DNA of 64,000 bases from Axinella damicornis (lineage: Eukaryota; Porifera; Demospongiae; Axinellida; Axinellidae). Both the position numbers and the translations under genes were made by a program. The notes beneath the pieces are model-generated. The model was not told the DNA's origin. It saw only the letters and a program-made list of their open reading frames with translations, and did not search any database. Of the stretch, positions 23,428 through 31,610 are shown piece by piece; position 1 is the stretch's first letter, and every line of letters begins with the position of its first letter. Where the stretch lies: positions 496,001-560,000 of the forward strand of contig OZ007505.1 in assembly GCA_963931865.1 (NCBI GenBank), in the 5' to 3' direction.

Positions 23428-24591
23428 CAACACACACCTACACACACACACACACCAAAACACACCTACACACACACACACACACACACATTCGTCATAC
23501 ATGTACCCTATCGTGTATCTCACAAACACACAATGTTCTACCTATAATGCAGTGAGGCGCAACACACGGCACGTGGAGGAACCAGTCCATGAATACACTC
23601 TGCTTCGACTCTTAATATGGTTGTAATGTCTTCTGTAGAGAGTACGATCTCACTTCCTGTCTAACAGGAAGTCGTGACTTACTCGGCCACTTTGCTGAGG
23701 TAGGAGAGCAGTCTGCCGACGTTGGTGGGTCTGAGGTCCGAGTGCTCTGTGCCTGTGATTGTAATAATGGGGCCTCCCCGTCGATCACGGCCACCTGGGA
23801 GAGGAGGAGGAGGGAGGGGAGGAAGGGAGGAAGAGAGGAGAAGGGAGGGAAGAATGGAGGGAGGGAGAGGAGGAAGGGAGGAAGAGAGGAGGAGGGAGGG
23901 AGACTCATATTCTTTTCAAACTGGAACACTTGTATCGTTAGTTTACTCAGAAATCGTAGTGACGCTCACTGCCATATACCACTACTGGCGAAACACTCTA
24001 CAGGCAGTAATAAACAGCAGATGTTCAGCACACTTAATAGTGAGAGAATGTGTGCAAGTGTTTACAGGAGATGACCAAACAATGTATACCCAATCTCAGT
24101 GCACGGTGCCTCAATGACAAGCTCAAATGACGTGATTGTTCACAGCTAACGTGGCCAGGGCATGACAACGTCACAGCAACCAACTGGTGCTCAGTCAGCT
24201 GGTATATTGTTCCATGGATTCATGCTGCAGCAGCGTCAAACGCCACTGCACATGGTGAATTACTGAGAGAAACTTCAGCAGATAACTTCAATATTAGTCT
24301 CGTTCCCAGACCGTTTATCCAGCGTGTGTATCGCTTTCAGTATAACACGCGCGATACTAAAAGCAATCGGTGCTGGGGTTGGTTGGGTCTGGGACCGAGA
24401 CTACCTCAATATGAGCAAATGCTACTTTCTCCCTAATTCAGATAATATGATGGTAGAGGTCACATGACCATTGACCACACCCACTCTGACTGACCTGTTA
24501 GGATAGCCAATTTGGACCGCAGGGGCCCAATGACCTCATCCAGCCGCCATTTCCTGTTCACCACAGTATCTACATTGGGAAGGATTTGCAT
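374..24591 (-). CDS. TRIO/KALRN-like: Trio/Kalirin-type RhoGEF with C-terminal kinase-like domain (whole gene, 3' end off-window)
   Basis: Exons read right to left, with GT donors, AG acceptors and compatible phases at nearly all joins. Encoded order is SEC14/CRAL-TRIO, spectrin-type helices, DH1-PH1, SH3, acidic/Ser-rich linker, DH2-PH2, SH3, basic linker, Ig, FN3, kinase. This order is specific to Trio/Kalirin/UNC-73, large scaffolds that load GTP on Rac/RhoG (DH1) and RhoA (DH2) and guide actin at the membrane. The start chosen is the ATG at 24591, opening M-Q-I-L-P-N, which leads into the SEC14 domain; further 5' exons are possible. At least one short exon is unplaced between 18706 and 23683 (phase 2 to phase 0, about 8 residues), and another between 13586 and 14964. 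The last exon seen ends in a donor at 373, so the C-terminus lies outside. Family assignment is very secure; exact exon borders are about 90% secure. Confidence 0.95.
2250..2763. repeat. Minisatellite, about 31-39 bp unit, in a Trio-like kinase intron
   Basis: About 15 copies of a unit containing actccaccatacatactgac, with variable spacers (cacgctcccc, cacactc). The array begins immediately after the donor of exon 2961-2764, and some units carry the minus-strand gagtg of that donor. Confidence 0.9.
3114..4224 (-). CDS. Ig and fibronectin-III domain exons of the Trio-like gene
   Basis: Exon 4224-3945 is one I-set Ig domain: V-Q-L-C-C-R near the N-side, V-E-W-T-R-N-W in strand C, then D-E-G-T-Y-T-C-T, the classic D-x-G-x-Y-x-C. 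Exons 3646-3505 and 3335-3114 form an FN3 domain (V-S-L-S-W-E-P-P and Y-L-F-R-V-M-A-S-N), followed by Y-Q-L-L-E-E-I-S, which starts the kinase. This arrangement matches the C-terminal part of the longest Trio/Kalirin isoforms. Confidence 0.92.
4380..5762 (-). CDS. Second SH3 domain and linkers of the Trio-like gene
   Basis: Exons 5762-5711 and 5636-5498 encode a linker with an acidic motif (L-S-D-D-S-E-D-E). Exon 5230-4972 encodes SH3 (V-A-E-D-C-A-P near the N-side, then D-W-W-L-A-R-L-V-R and G-W-I-P-G-S-F-L). Exons 4722-4662 and 4515-4380 give a basic Ser-rich linker ending in D-G-S-R-Q. For the last exon, the acceptor at 4516 rather than the AG 8 bases downstream is chosen, because only that keeps phase with the Ig exon. 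Confidence 0.86.
4590..4638. repeat. Two-copy tandem duplication
   Basis: The string ataaatggagcgtgagagtg followed by caccatggta occurs twice in a row inside an intron of the Trio-like gene. Confidence 0.75.
5932..8921 (-). CDS. DH2-PH2 (RhoA-type GEF module) exons of the Trio-like gene
   Basis: Exons 8921-8848, 8576-8510 (T-E-L-L-E-T-E-R-E-Y-V, CR1), 8379-8276 (I-F-G-N-I-Q-A-V-Y-E-F-H-H), 7369-7300, 7109-7011, 6642-6385 (L-I-K-P-V-Q-R-I-T-K-Y-Q, CR3) and 6244-5932 (PH2, ending in helix Q-Q-W-L-L-A-L-K). All seven joins are in phase. In Trio this module acts on RhoA. The donor of exon 8379-8276 is amplified into a 23-copy array, and the acceptor of exon 8576 is tandemly duplicated (see findings). 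Confidence 0.92.
7446..8300. repeat. 23-copy, 37-bp minisatellite made from the DH2 exon end and its splice donor
   Basis: Units are exactly 37 bp: the first cccatgg core is at 7461 and the last at 8275, and 814/37 = 22 intervals. On the minus strand each unit holds the last 25 bases of exon 8379-8276 (encoding Y-E-F-H-H) plus gtaagg and six more intron bases. The only common variation is A/G at one site (catacac/catgcac). No unit contains a plus-strand stop in any frame, so all three plus frames are open for 280-370 codons; these ORFs are artefacts of the repeat. Confidence 0.97.
8387..8426. repeat. 40-base poly-G run
   Basis: An uninterrupted G run on the plus strand. On the minus strand it is a poly-C tract just upstream of the acceptor of DH2 exon 8379-8276. 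Confidence 0.95.
8545..8606. repeat. 31-bp tandem duplication covering a splice acceptor
   Basis: The segment from the acceptor ctatgcag through the first coding bases of exon 8576-8510 (gtacatcatgactgaactg) occurs twice at a 31-base offset, so two identical acceptors compete. Confidence 0.85.
9293..10670 (-). CDS. First SH3 domain and Ser/acidic linker exons of the Trio-like gene
   Basis: Exon 10670-10424 encodes an SH3 core with G-D-I-V-E-V-L-D, then W-Y-V-R-T and G-W-I-P-S-E. Exon 10118-9676 is a 147-codon linker with an acidic run (E-E-V-A-Q-G-E-E-D-D) and a basic block (S-R-W-R-R-R-G-V-I-R-K-R-S) that could act as a nuclear signal or a phosphosite cluster. Exon 9346-9293 adds 18 residues. 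Phases 0-1-0-0 are consistent. In Trio, SH3-1 contributes to intramolecular control of GEF activity. Confidence 0.88.
10827..10854. repeat. Poly-G run, 28 bases
   Basis: A G homopolymer in the Trio-like intron upstream (minus sense) of SH3 exon 10670-10424. Confidence 0.95.
11940..12092. repeat. CCCACCCT-type low-complexity tract
   Basis: Repeats of accctcccaccctcccacc in the intron between the PH1 and SH3 exons. Pyrimidine-rich on plus, unlike most tracts in this gene. Confidence 0.9.
12160..16147 (-). CDS. DH1-PH1 (Rac/RhoG-type GEF module) exons of the Trio-like gene
   Basis: DH exons: 16147-15905 (V-L-E-E-L-L-Q-T-E-E-A-Y, the CR1 helix), 15733-15664, 15477-15388 (Y-V-P-Y-C region, CR2), 15056-14964 (L-I-K-P-V-Q-R-I-T-K-Y, the CR3 signature), 13586-13492 and 13280-13203. 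PH exons: 13098-12913 and 12494 to about 12160. In Trio this module exchanges nucleotide on Rac1/RhoG. A short exon after the K-Y-P-L-L-L-R end at 14964 appears to be missing, because the next exon needs phase 1. The last PH exon fits its acceptor in one frame and its strong donor (near 12140) in another; see findings. Confidence 0.9.
12780..12899. repeat. GGAGGGAGAGA low-complexity tract
   Basis: About 110 bases of gaggagggagagaggagga-type repeats in the PH1 intron between exons 12913 and 12494. Confidence 0.9.
13598..13639. repeat. Near-perfect 42-bp palindrome
   Basis: aggagtgccatgtgaactg is followed at once by its near-complement cagttcgcatggcactcct, 12 bases beyond the DH1 exon at 13586. 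Confidence 0.8.
14100..14370. repeat. Minisatellite, about 25-30 bp unit
   Basis: About 10 copies of actacaagcagctagctaca-type units, some with accgtacactgtc, inside an intron of the DH1 region. Confidence 0.85.
14769..14815. repeat. (TA)n microsatellite
   Basis: Alternating TA followed by an imperfect TAATATAT stretch within a Trio-like intron. Confidence 0.9.
14861..14891. repeat. Poly-C run, 31 bases
   Basis: A plus-strand C homopolymer. It is on the opposite strand sense from most C/T-rich tracts in this minus-strand gene. Confidence 0.95.
15065..15262. repeat. G/GGA-rich tract with two long G runs
   Basis: Lies immediately upstream (minus sense) of the acceptor of DH1 exon 15056-14964. 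Confidence 0.95.
16436..17721 (-). CDS. Spectrin-type helical exons of the Trio-like gene
   Basis: Exons 17721-17479 (81 codons), 17040-16885 (52 codons) and 16626-16436. All are predicted long helices rich in E, K, L and Q, leading directly into DH1. The first aligns with a Trio spectrin repeat (N-I-A-N-R-V-E-G-L). Vertebrate Trio and Kalirin have about eight to nine repeats; only two to three are visible here. The preceding intron contains the 200-N gap, so missing exons cannot be excluded, although the visible exons join in phase (R at 18106 to V at 17721). Confidence 0.85.
17159..17460. repeat. Minisatellite, about 23-24 bp unit
   Basis: About 13 copies related to agctggcatgggaatgaaaa, in the intron between two spectrin-region exons. 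Confidence 0.9.
17764..17963. other. Assembly gap (200 N)
   Basis: Exactly 200 unknown bases, probably a placeholder of arbitrary length. It lies in the intron between the SEC14 and spectrin exons and is flanked on the right by a short repeat (ccacacccacactg). Confidence 0.99.
18106..24591 (-). CDS. SEC14/CRAL-TRIO domain exons of the Trio-like gene
   Basis: Exons at 24591-24495, 23794-23683, 18706-18602, 18440-18354 and 18222-18106. The second holds G-G-R-D-R-R-G-G-P-I, the third G-F-G-F-T-V-V-L-D-M-R and the fourth V-V-K-P-K-A-F-W-Q-R-Q-R; all match the Trio/Kalirin SEC14 domain, which binds lipid and targets the protein to membranes. A 5-kb intron separates exons 2 and 3, far longer than other introns here, and it holds minisatellites and palindromes. 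The piece joining them (about 8 residues in Trio) was not found. Confidence 0.88.
18229..18272. repeat. (GT)n microsatellite
   Basis: About 21 GT units immediately upstream (minus strand) of the SEC14 exon at 18222. Confidence 0.95.
18735..19225. repeat. Long GGGA/GGA-rich low-complexity tract
   Basis: Nearly 500 bases of gggagggagg-type sequence. On the minus strand it is a TCCC tract starting about 30 bases upstream of the acceptor of exon 18706-18602. Confidence 0.95.
19763..19806. mobile_element. 44-bp palindromic MITE (tagcctcg family)
   Basis: tagcctcgttcccaggcc then ttgggaacgaggcta. A degraded flank pair (atgactgct / atgactact, offset by 4 bases) resembles a 9-bp target duplication. 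Confidence 0.8.
20285..20417. repeat. Imperfect hairpin, about 130 bp
   Basis: The left arm has gcaatgcagtcaggaag and the right arm cttcctgactgcattgc, with flanking pairing through tggtatttgggat and atcccaagtacca. Confidence 0.8.
21665..22072. repeat. 14-bp minisatellite
   Basis: About 29 units of gcctagcaggtgct, alternating with the variants gcctaccaggtgct and gcctagcaggtact. Confidence 0.95.
22437..22930. mobile_element. 494-bp terminal-inverted-repeat element (MITE-like), candidate TA target site
   Basis: The left end tactgacagctgctaaggca pairs with the right end tgccttagcagctatcagta, and inner arms share ggagcttatgagtggc. No ORF is seen. A short related relic (gcaggagcttacgaag) is at 11369. 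The TA at both ends would fit a Tc1/mariner-type target, but this is not certain. Confidence 0.75.
23398..23492. repeat. (CA)n microsatellite
   Basis: CA units broken by caccaa and ccta. Confidence 0.9.
24295..24403. mobile_element. 109-bp palindromic MITE (tagtctcg family)
   Basis: Starts tagtctcgttcccagacc and ends ggtctgggaccgagacta. Flanks cttcaatat and cctcaatat match 8 of 9. The interior (gattgctttt-type) is shared with the element at 53899. It lies inside the first intron of the Trio-like gene. Confidence 0.85.
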
Positions 24592-26204
24592 TGTTGCTAT
24601 AGCAACTGTGACAAAAATGTTACTAAATATAGCAACAGCATCACACAAAGCAGCTATTGTACTTTGCCGCCCTCTATGGTTACTGGTAAACAGATGACAT
24701 CACTGTCAATAAAGCATTGAGAATAGCGTTGCCAGGACACTATGTTATAGCTAGTGGACTTCATCTGTCTGTGTGCACGAGGTACTTGCACTACAACGAT
24801 GACAGTTGATACTAGTCTTGTATTTATACAACATGTTAGGTAACACCCTACATATATAGCTACCCCTCTGGGGGTGCTATGATGACTCCTCACTCCATCA
24901 CTTAGCAACCACTTGAGTAGCACTTGACATACAGTCAGCAAAGAATGCTTTGATGCTGGAGTCCGAACACCCTATCCTTAAGCAGGTTATTCAGGTGGCA
25001 AAGACACTCCTGGTATCACCTTTCATAACAATGTGCCATGCCTCATACGCTCACCTCGTGGACTTCAGTCAGGTCTCATTGCACCCACTAGTTCGGCCAA
25101 ATTAATGCACATAAATGTGACATTACATACGACCAACAATGGTTGAATTGAAGTGAGCAAGGTGGTCAATGTCCACCACCAAATCTAACTCTGCACATTG
25201 TGTGTCAGTGGCCAACGATAGATGGCGTAGTCATGTGCTGTCCCAAACAGGACATTATTTTCCCAGGCTGAGGTAGAACAGACTTGATCCTCCTCATGAC
25301 ACATTGAGGTCACATGACACAGAGACCACACCCAGTGTGCGCCAGTCTGACACACTAATGGCCCAGAGACCCAGCCATTCAGCGTCCAGACACGGCAGGT
25401 TTGAGCCAACTAGGGGCGTCATTCAAACAAGCAGTGTTTACAAACTAAAGGAGCTCTATGAATAGGTGCCCATTGGTGACATTAGTACCCAATTAGAAAA
25501 TACCCACAGTGAGATGTGTTATGGCTACCTGGTTAGATACGTGAAGCTTTGAGCCAAAGGCCTACCCTACAGACTCAGCAATGAGTCATCCAGTATGATG
25601 ATTCAGACGTCCACTAGCCTGCATGGCATTCCCAGGTGCTTCCTGTGCACCCTCACGGACACTTGCAGCTGAAATGTTTTGTTGTTGCTACTGCAGTGAC
25701 ACTTTCAATATCCAACTCAAATCTGAAGTTGGATGAGCAACAGTCGAGTCACAAAGTTAGCAATTTTACCGCTGAAGCTACAAAAAAGAGTTTCACTACT
25801 TTGTTTGCTCATAGTACAAGGTTAAGGCCTAGTATCTTCACTCAGTCACTGGATGATTGGCTGAATAACCAGCTGAACTTCCTACCAGTAGCTGCCACAG
25901 TCAAGTAGCCACTGAAAGGGCATGCAAGCGATCGGTCGCTTTTCAATTGCACTGTGGGACACCAGATCCATTACCGTTTGCATCAAGATGCAGTTCAGTT
26001 CAGTTCATTTTGATTTGATAACCCAGGAATGCCGCATCTCCAATACAGAAGGTTTTCATGCAGGTCCTGGGCCCCATTAACGGGGGATGGTGATGCCATC
26101 ATCACTGAACTCGCTTGAGTTACCATAAATGGCATTGCTCAAACTTGTTTTTCTGGAAGGGCAAAGGGCAAATTCCTTTTTTCAAGGCGAACCACCCTTC
26201 AACA

Positions 26205-26295
26205 GAAAAACCAAGGGTTTTAGTGGGATTCGAACTCAGGACAGAGCCTGAGTTGCGCACTGGAGACTCTCACTCCACCAGTACACCACCGCGCA
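26205..26295 (-). mobile_element. tRNA-derived SINE head
   Basis: Read on the minus strand: an A-box-like tggtgtactggtggagtgag, then a B box gagttcgaatccc. These are the internal RNA polymerase III signals of a tRNA. There is no clean cloverleaf or CCA end, so a SINE or tRNA relic is likelier than a working tRNA. Confidence 0.55.
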
Positions 26296-28241
26296 CCCTA
26301 TACAAGTGACGAAGAGCTGGCCAGCGAGTATGGGAACGAGGCGAGAGTTACTGCATGTGTGCGTGGTACGTAAAAGCCCTACTAGAGACACACACCATAC
26401 AACTGACACCCAAGTCTTATCAACAACACCATATTTGAATTACCTCTTGGCCCACTGACCAACAGCACCCAAACCGTACAGCTGCCTGCTCCATACTTGG
26501 CCCAAAACACTCGTTCGTGAGGAATGGTATAATGGTTCCTCTTGCAGAAGCCCCTTGACTGCCTGAAATTGATCTACACTGATGACTGCGTTCAGAAAGG
26601 AAACACACCGGTACACAGACTTGCTGGTCAAACATGACTCCATACGTGGGCACCATGACAACACTGAAAAGGACCTTATGGCTAGTTTATCTAGCAAGGC
26701 ATTAAGCAGAATGTTTTCGGAGCCTGCTGGTTGAGTTGTGGGTGTAATCAGCTGCACTATATGTACAGCAAACAGCTTCACAATACAACCTTCACACACC
26801 ACCAGTTTGTGGTGCTAATGCACCTCACATTCTCAGCGCTCATGCAGCACCAGTGTCCAGAGCACTCATGCAGCACCAGTGTCCAGAGCGCTCATGCAGC
26901 ACCAGTGTGCAGAGCTGTAATCCTACACAGCTGGTGGTGGGAAACCGACTTAACTCTGACAGCATAATTTACACTGGAAACGGTGATACAATACTGTTCC
27001 ACAACAGCTTGGCTCCAGTGATTCCAAAACATTCTCTCTCTCTTTGTGTGTTCCATAATTGTGTTCTGCCTATGCATTTGGAGGAGTAGCTGCATCAAAG
27101 TAGTTTACAATTATTCATAGTATTTGCTAAATTTAAATCATAAGCAACAGATGTTGAGGAGTAGTGAATAAATTTCATACGACTAAAAAGTATGAAGGGT
27201 TTTGCTATATCCATAAGTATGACTTTCAACTAATCGCAATATGGTCATTATTAATTTCCCCTCAAAAGGAGCCCGTGAGGGTTTGGCATACCACAGTGCA
27301 GCCCAACAAAGTGGGATGCAGATGACGCTGTTACCACGGCTTGCCAAACCATCACACAACTTGGACGTGGAGAGAAGGGTGTGTCCACGCTCAATAGGAC
27401 CAACATATGTAGAGTGGGGTCACACAGAAGCATAGCACTAGTATGTGGCTTGTACGTCACCCACACACCAACCCAAGTCTAGCTAGTCACCCGTCTCCAG
27501 GTCACCCACGCAACAGGTCACCATCCCAGGTCGCCCATCAGCACCACTCCATCTCAAGGCTAACTGCACACCATACAGCTACTAACAGAGGCTGGAGTGG
27601 AGGATCAGCGGGTCTGAAAGGTCCATCTAACCCCTCCCCGGCTTATAACCCCCTCAACACAATGGGCTTGTAAAAGGCTACATAGTAATCAACCCCAATT
27701 GCATGTGACACTATATAGCCCTCATAGGAGATACATAGAGACGTAAACAAAAACATTTGCCATGCTGGAGGGCAAGCGGTACCTAGTTCGAATGGCAGTC
27801 TCAGCAAATGTGCTTCTAGTGTGCGCTGAAATGTCACCACTCTGCACAACAAGAGATCAGTGCACAGCTTACATAGACCACGACAGGCATATACATGAAC
27901 ACGGAAATCGAGATTCTCAGGCATCCCATAACCAGCTGGTGTAATATCTTCTCCCACCAGCATCGCACGGTTAATTTGTGTATGCACACACGTAGGATAG
28001 TTTCTCAGTACCAACAGCTCCAGGTTGACAGAGTATGAGGTGTGCATATCTCCCAGAATGGTAATCCTGCTCTCCTCCCTCCACCCCCCCACACTCAATC
28101 ATCCAGACATTCATCACCACTGCAGACATTCATAGATTGCAAGTTGCCAACAGGTACAGCAAGGCAGCCAAGCTCTGATCAACAGATGTCTCAGTGAAGG
28201 GGCAGCTAGAATGCTACTGTCCTTCTATACTTAGTATACTT

Positions 28242-28297
28242 GGGTTGCTTGGTGGCCAAGTGGTCAAAGCACTTGACTGCGGACCTGGGTTCTAGTG
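28242..28297 (+). mobile_element. tRNA-like fragment interrupted by a MITE
   Basis: tggtggccaagtggtcaaag resembles a tRNA A-box region, followed by gacctgggttctagtg where a B box would be expected. The palindromic element at 28298 inserts exactly there. Confidence 0.45.
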
Positions 28298-28566
28298 CAA
28301 GGGGGTGACACTCCCATTCACGCCGTAGTCAGAGCTGCGACCGGGGTCACGAAATCTTGACCGTCATTTTTGCTGCTTGACCGCATCGCAAAAAGACTCT
28401 TGACCGTTTGACTGCGCTGTATTTCAGCCGTTGACCGCTTGACCGCCGATAGTATACGGAAGAATGCGTAGCGACTGCAGCCTTTCCTTAGTATACGGGG
28501 TCAAGATTCGCTGATAAGCCCGGTCGCAGCTCTGACTACAGCGCGTATGGGAGTGTCACCCCCTTG
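28298..28566. mobile_element. 269-bp inverted-repeat element with 5-bp direct repeats
   Basis: The left end caagggggtgacactcccat and right end atgggagtgtcacccccttg are perfect complements, and a second inner pair is agagctgcgaccggg / cccggtcgcagctct. Flanks are tagtg on both sides. The interior repeats ttgaccg several times. This differs from the tagcctcg family. Confidence 0.85.
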
Positions 28567-29578
28567 TAGTGGTAAGATTTCTTCTTCAGGGTGTACCGTA
28601 CTCGGCCTTACCTCCAAAACTGAGAACAAGGAAGTCCTTCAGGAGGGACATAAAGCTGTCGGTACGGGGAGCTTGGTGTAAATAAGCTCTGCCTTCCTGC
28701 AGGTCCTTGTTAGGTAAACCTCTCAGGGGTAAGGAAGGGAAGACTGCTATCCTTTGTGACCCTAGAAGGCCAGCGTAAGGCAATTGGCAGAAAGAACAGT
28801 GGAATTCCATAGTTACCCCGTGCGCATGCGCAGCAGGGGGTAGAGTGATCGGTTTGTCTGTCAGTCTGTCGTGTCAGTCTGTCGTGTCAGTCTGTCCATA
28901 GATGTAGAGCGGTTTGAGCAGTGAAGGCCTTGTTGAAGGCTTATTTCGGTATAGAAGTGTCAGAATTCAGAAATACTAGCGTCTATGTAACTCACAGACC
29001 AGAGATCTACTCGAGAGGCTGAGAAAAGCTGCGCGAAAGTCGTGCTTCTAATTTATACAACTTGACCACACCCTATTTCTAACATTACTGCCACAACTTA
29101 CGGTATCTCATTCTGCATGCTGTAAATCTAGCTCATCGTGCATGCTGTATGAATTATCGGTGGTAGGCCTATAGCTGTCAAGTCCAAGTTGCGCACGGGG
29201 TACGTGCTCTGCTGAGCACCTCTAGTTTTGTGAATGCCACATGTCACTAGCACTTCAGAATGGTCGGTGGGCATGCCCTATGTACGTAATCCCTCACAAA
29301 AGTAGCGACTGTACGGGTCAGTGATCCAGACAGCTGACATTTAGCTCAGGATTCTGCAGATGCCTTTCTTCCCCCATACAGCCTGTAACAGGGATGGGCC
29401 CGGGCTTGTTTACTGTACTACACTGCAGTGTCTGCTAAGGCTACCTTGTGTCCTAGTCAAAGTCAAAGTGTAATTGATACCCCGGTAACGGGAGGCATAC
29501 AATGCCGCGTACAAATATAGTACAAAGACGTGTACACACAAAACTGTACGAAGTAGCAAACAATAAACAGTGGCAGAG

Positions 29579-30279
29579 TTAACATAGGAGTTCACGGCCA
29601 GTGGACAGTACCACTTCAAAACTCTCAGGATCTGACAAACTGGAGATGACAGAGTCCACCAGGTCTTTAGGAGATGCGCAGTTTGTTAAGTTGAGGTGGG
29701 TGGACAGAAGATGATCACAGAGAGGGGTATCCCGAGGTACAACGAATGAGCAGTTGTCGATAGGGCACCTAGGGCTATCTCATGCTGCGCATCTCATGAA
29801 GGTATATATTTCCACCCGGCCACATTCAGATGCAGTCAGTGTTTTCGCGTTGGGAGCAGCTATGCATTCTCAGCTTCACTTGAACACAGACTGCAGTCCT
29901 TACCAGTGGCTCCAGCAATGAACTTTCTCCACTACCGCCTTCATGTGTACATGTAGCACGCCAGGTTGCTTATCTAGTGCAGGATGCAGTATGCTCGCGT
30001 TGTTATTATAAACACAAAGCACAAAGCACATACTCTAAAGATTGGTCTAGGCAGTGACAGTACAGTGCTACTATCAATCATACCCCCGCCGGCAGACAAC
30101 TGTTTGCGCCGTTCTCCCGTGATGATATGATTATGTACGGGAACATGACAAGTACAAGTTCGCTCACCAATGTCGGCTTGCTGCAGGCCCTCGAGTGTCA
30201 GAGTGCTATGGTTGAGAGACGCAGAGGCGCTGAAGCTCCGCTTGAGCGAATCCAGGACTGGATCTCGAGCAATCGCCAT
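29579..30279 (-). CDS. Possible two-exon gene with one C2H2-type zinc finger, about 103 aa
   Basis: Exon 1 (30279-30168) starts at an ATG, encodes M-A-I-A-R-D-P-V-L-D and ends at a strong donor (gtgagc) in phase 1. Exon 2 (29778-29579) restores phase from an AG acceptor with a weak pyrimidine tract and ends at TAA. It contains C-P-I-D-N-C, 12 residues, then H-L-L-S-T-H, a C-x4-C-x12-H-x4-H finger. I do not recognise the family. The phases agree, but the acceptor is weak, and exon 1 overlaps an open plus-strand frame. Confidence 0.35.
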
Positions 30280-31534
30280 GCTATTGCTCAACTACTGGTC
30301 ATCTATGAGTCCTAGTACAGCCAGCTATAGCTAGCTAGCTACCCTGACGTCAGATGTGTAACATGTGTACACTTCACACTTGTGTAAATTCTACTTCCGG
30401 AAACAATTAAAATTCCAATGGTCTACAGGACCAGTATAATAGCACGGGGGGGCCTTCTCTGAGTCCCCACACCATACAAACTGTACAATAGTGAGCTGGC
30501 ACATGTAATACTGTGTACCATTGCTGTGTACAAGGGGATTTCCCAAACGTTGGCTAGAATCACGCAGAGCTGTCAAGAGTTCAGTATTGAAATGAGCAGC
30601 TTGCATGGACTTCCCCTCTGCAACGCTCCACTCCCTCCTCGACCTTCCTTCCTCTTCCCTCTGTTAGCATTGCTGGGTCTCGGCTCTGCAAAACATCATT
30701 TTTGACTCCGATCCTTATCTGGCTTGACAGTCAGGAAGGATAAATGCGATATAGCAATCACTTTATGATTCAACTGTCGATCACATCACTTGATGTGATG
30801 CACCAACAGTTGCAGCCTCTGAATCTGAATCTGAATTTGATCCATTAGGAAAGGGGTCATACAAAAGGTAGTCCTACAGATGTACTTGATGTCCACTACC
30901 TGCAACAGGATATAATTATGCCTGTTTGCTATCCCATAAGGTGTGCAGAGGTTGATTTGTTGAATTTTTCATCCTGTGAAGCATCTTTTGTCAAACAAAC
31001 CACAGTTCATTATATTTGTATTGTGCTACCACTATGCACACCAATAGCTGTGTCGGTGTTGCACCACTGACAGTACTTCCCTGTTAGCTGAGGGTCTCGT
31101 GATTTCGCACTCTTTCTCATCTACCTTCTTTCATAGAATGTTTAGCACCATGTCTTCATGGGGTCTTGTTTCAACAAGCATCCTCACCTCTTCTATCCAT
31201 CACAACTGTCTTTAATTGTCACAGTGGCATCTTTGTGGTCGTTAGCTACCCCAAACAGCTGCATGTAAACCTGTACACAACATTGGACTCAGTGTATTGG
31301 AACGTGGTCTTGACTATGGTTATATTAGTGGTGGGTTCCCTGCAAGCTGAACACTGCACTCTGGTAACTAACTAACCAATTGTCCCCTGAGGGGTTACCA
31401 CAATGGTGGCTAACGAGGGCCTGGAGAAGGCAGTGCCTATTGAACCAGGTCCCCCTGGACCGACAGCTTTACATCCCCTCCAGAGGATGCAGTGTGAACT
31501 ATTTCCGGGTCAACTCCTAGGAGAAAATGAAAAT

Positions 31535-31610
31535 CTCGTATGGCAATGGTGGGACTCGAACCAGCAACGATTAGTAGTTGAATGCCCCATTGACTAAGGA
31601 ATACGTTGAG
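31535..31610 (-). mobile_element. tRNA-derived SINE head or tRNA relic
   Basis: Minus strand: ttagtcaatgggg (A-box-like), then tggttcgagtcccacc, a perfect B box. An anticodon-arm-like caac/gttg pair lies between. No discriminating acceptor stem was found. Confidence 0.5.

Larger units (their letters stand above)
19226..23682 (-). other. Large intron of the Trio-like gene; no further exon recognised
   Basis: Contains a duplicated 65-bp block (19433-19500 and 19556-19620), a 44-bp palindromic MITE at 19763, an imperfect 130-bp hairpin at 20285-20417, a 14-bp minisatellite at 21665-22072 and a 494-bp inverted-repeat element at 22437-22930. One short SEC14 exon should lie here, but I could not place it. 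Confidence 0.6.
24592..29578. other. Gene-poor region upstream of the Trio-like gene
   Basis: No ORF here has exon borders or a family I recognise. It contains a tRNA-derived SINE piece (26205-26295) and another tRNA-like fragment with a 269-bp palindromic element inserted (28242-28620). The promoter of the Trio-like gene is presumably just right of 24591, but no core element is distinctive. Confidence 0.5.

Noticed and set aside
26440..26802. 120-aa minus ORF
   Set aside because: No family recognised and no flanking exons; not enough to call a gene.
27643..28098. 151-aa minus ORF
   Set aside because: No recognisable domain, biased composition or splice context; probably chance.
26205..31610. 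Functional tRNA genes
   Set aside because: A and B boxes are present, but I could not fold proper acceptor stems; SINE or relic is the better reading.
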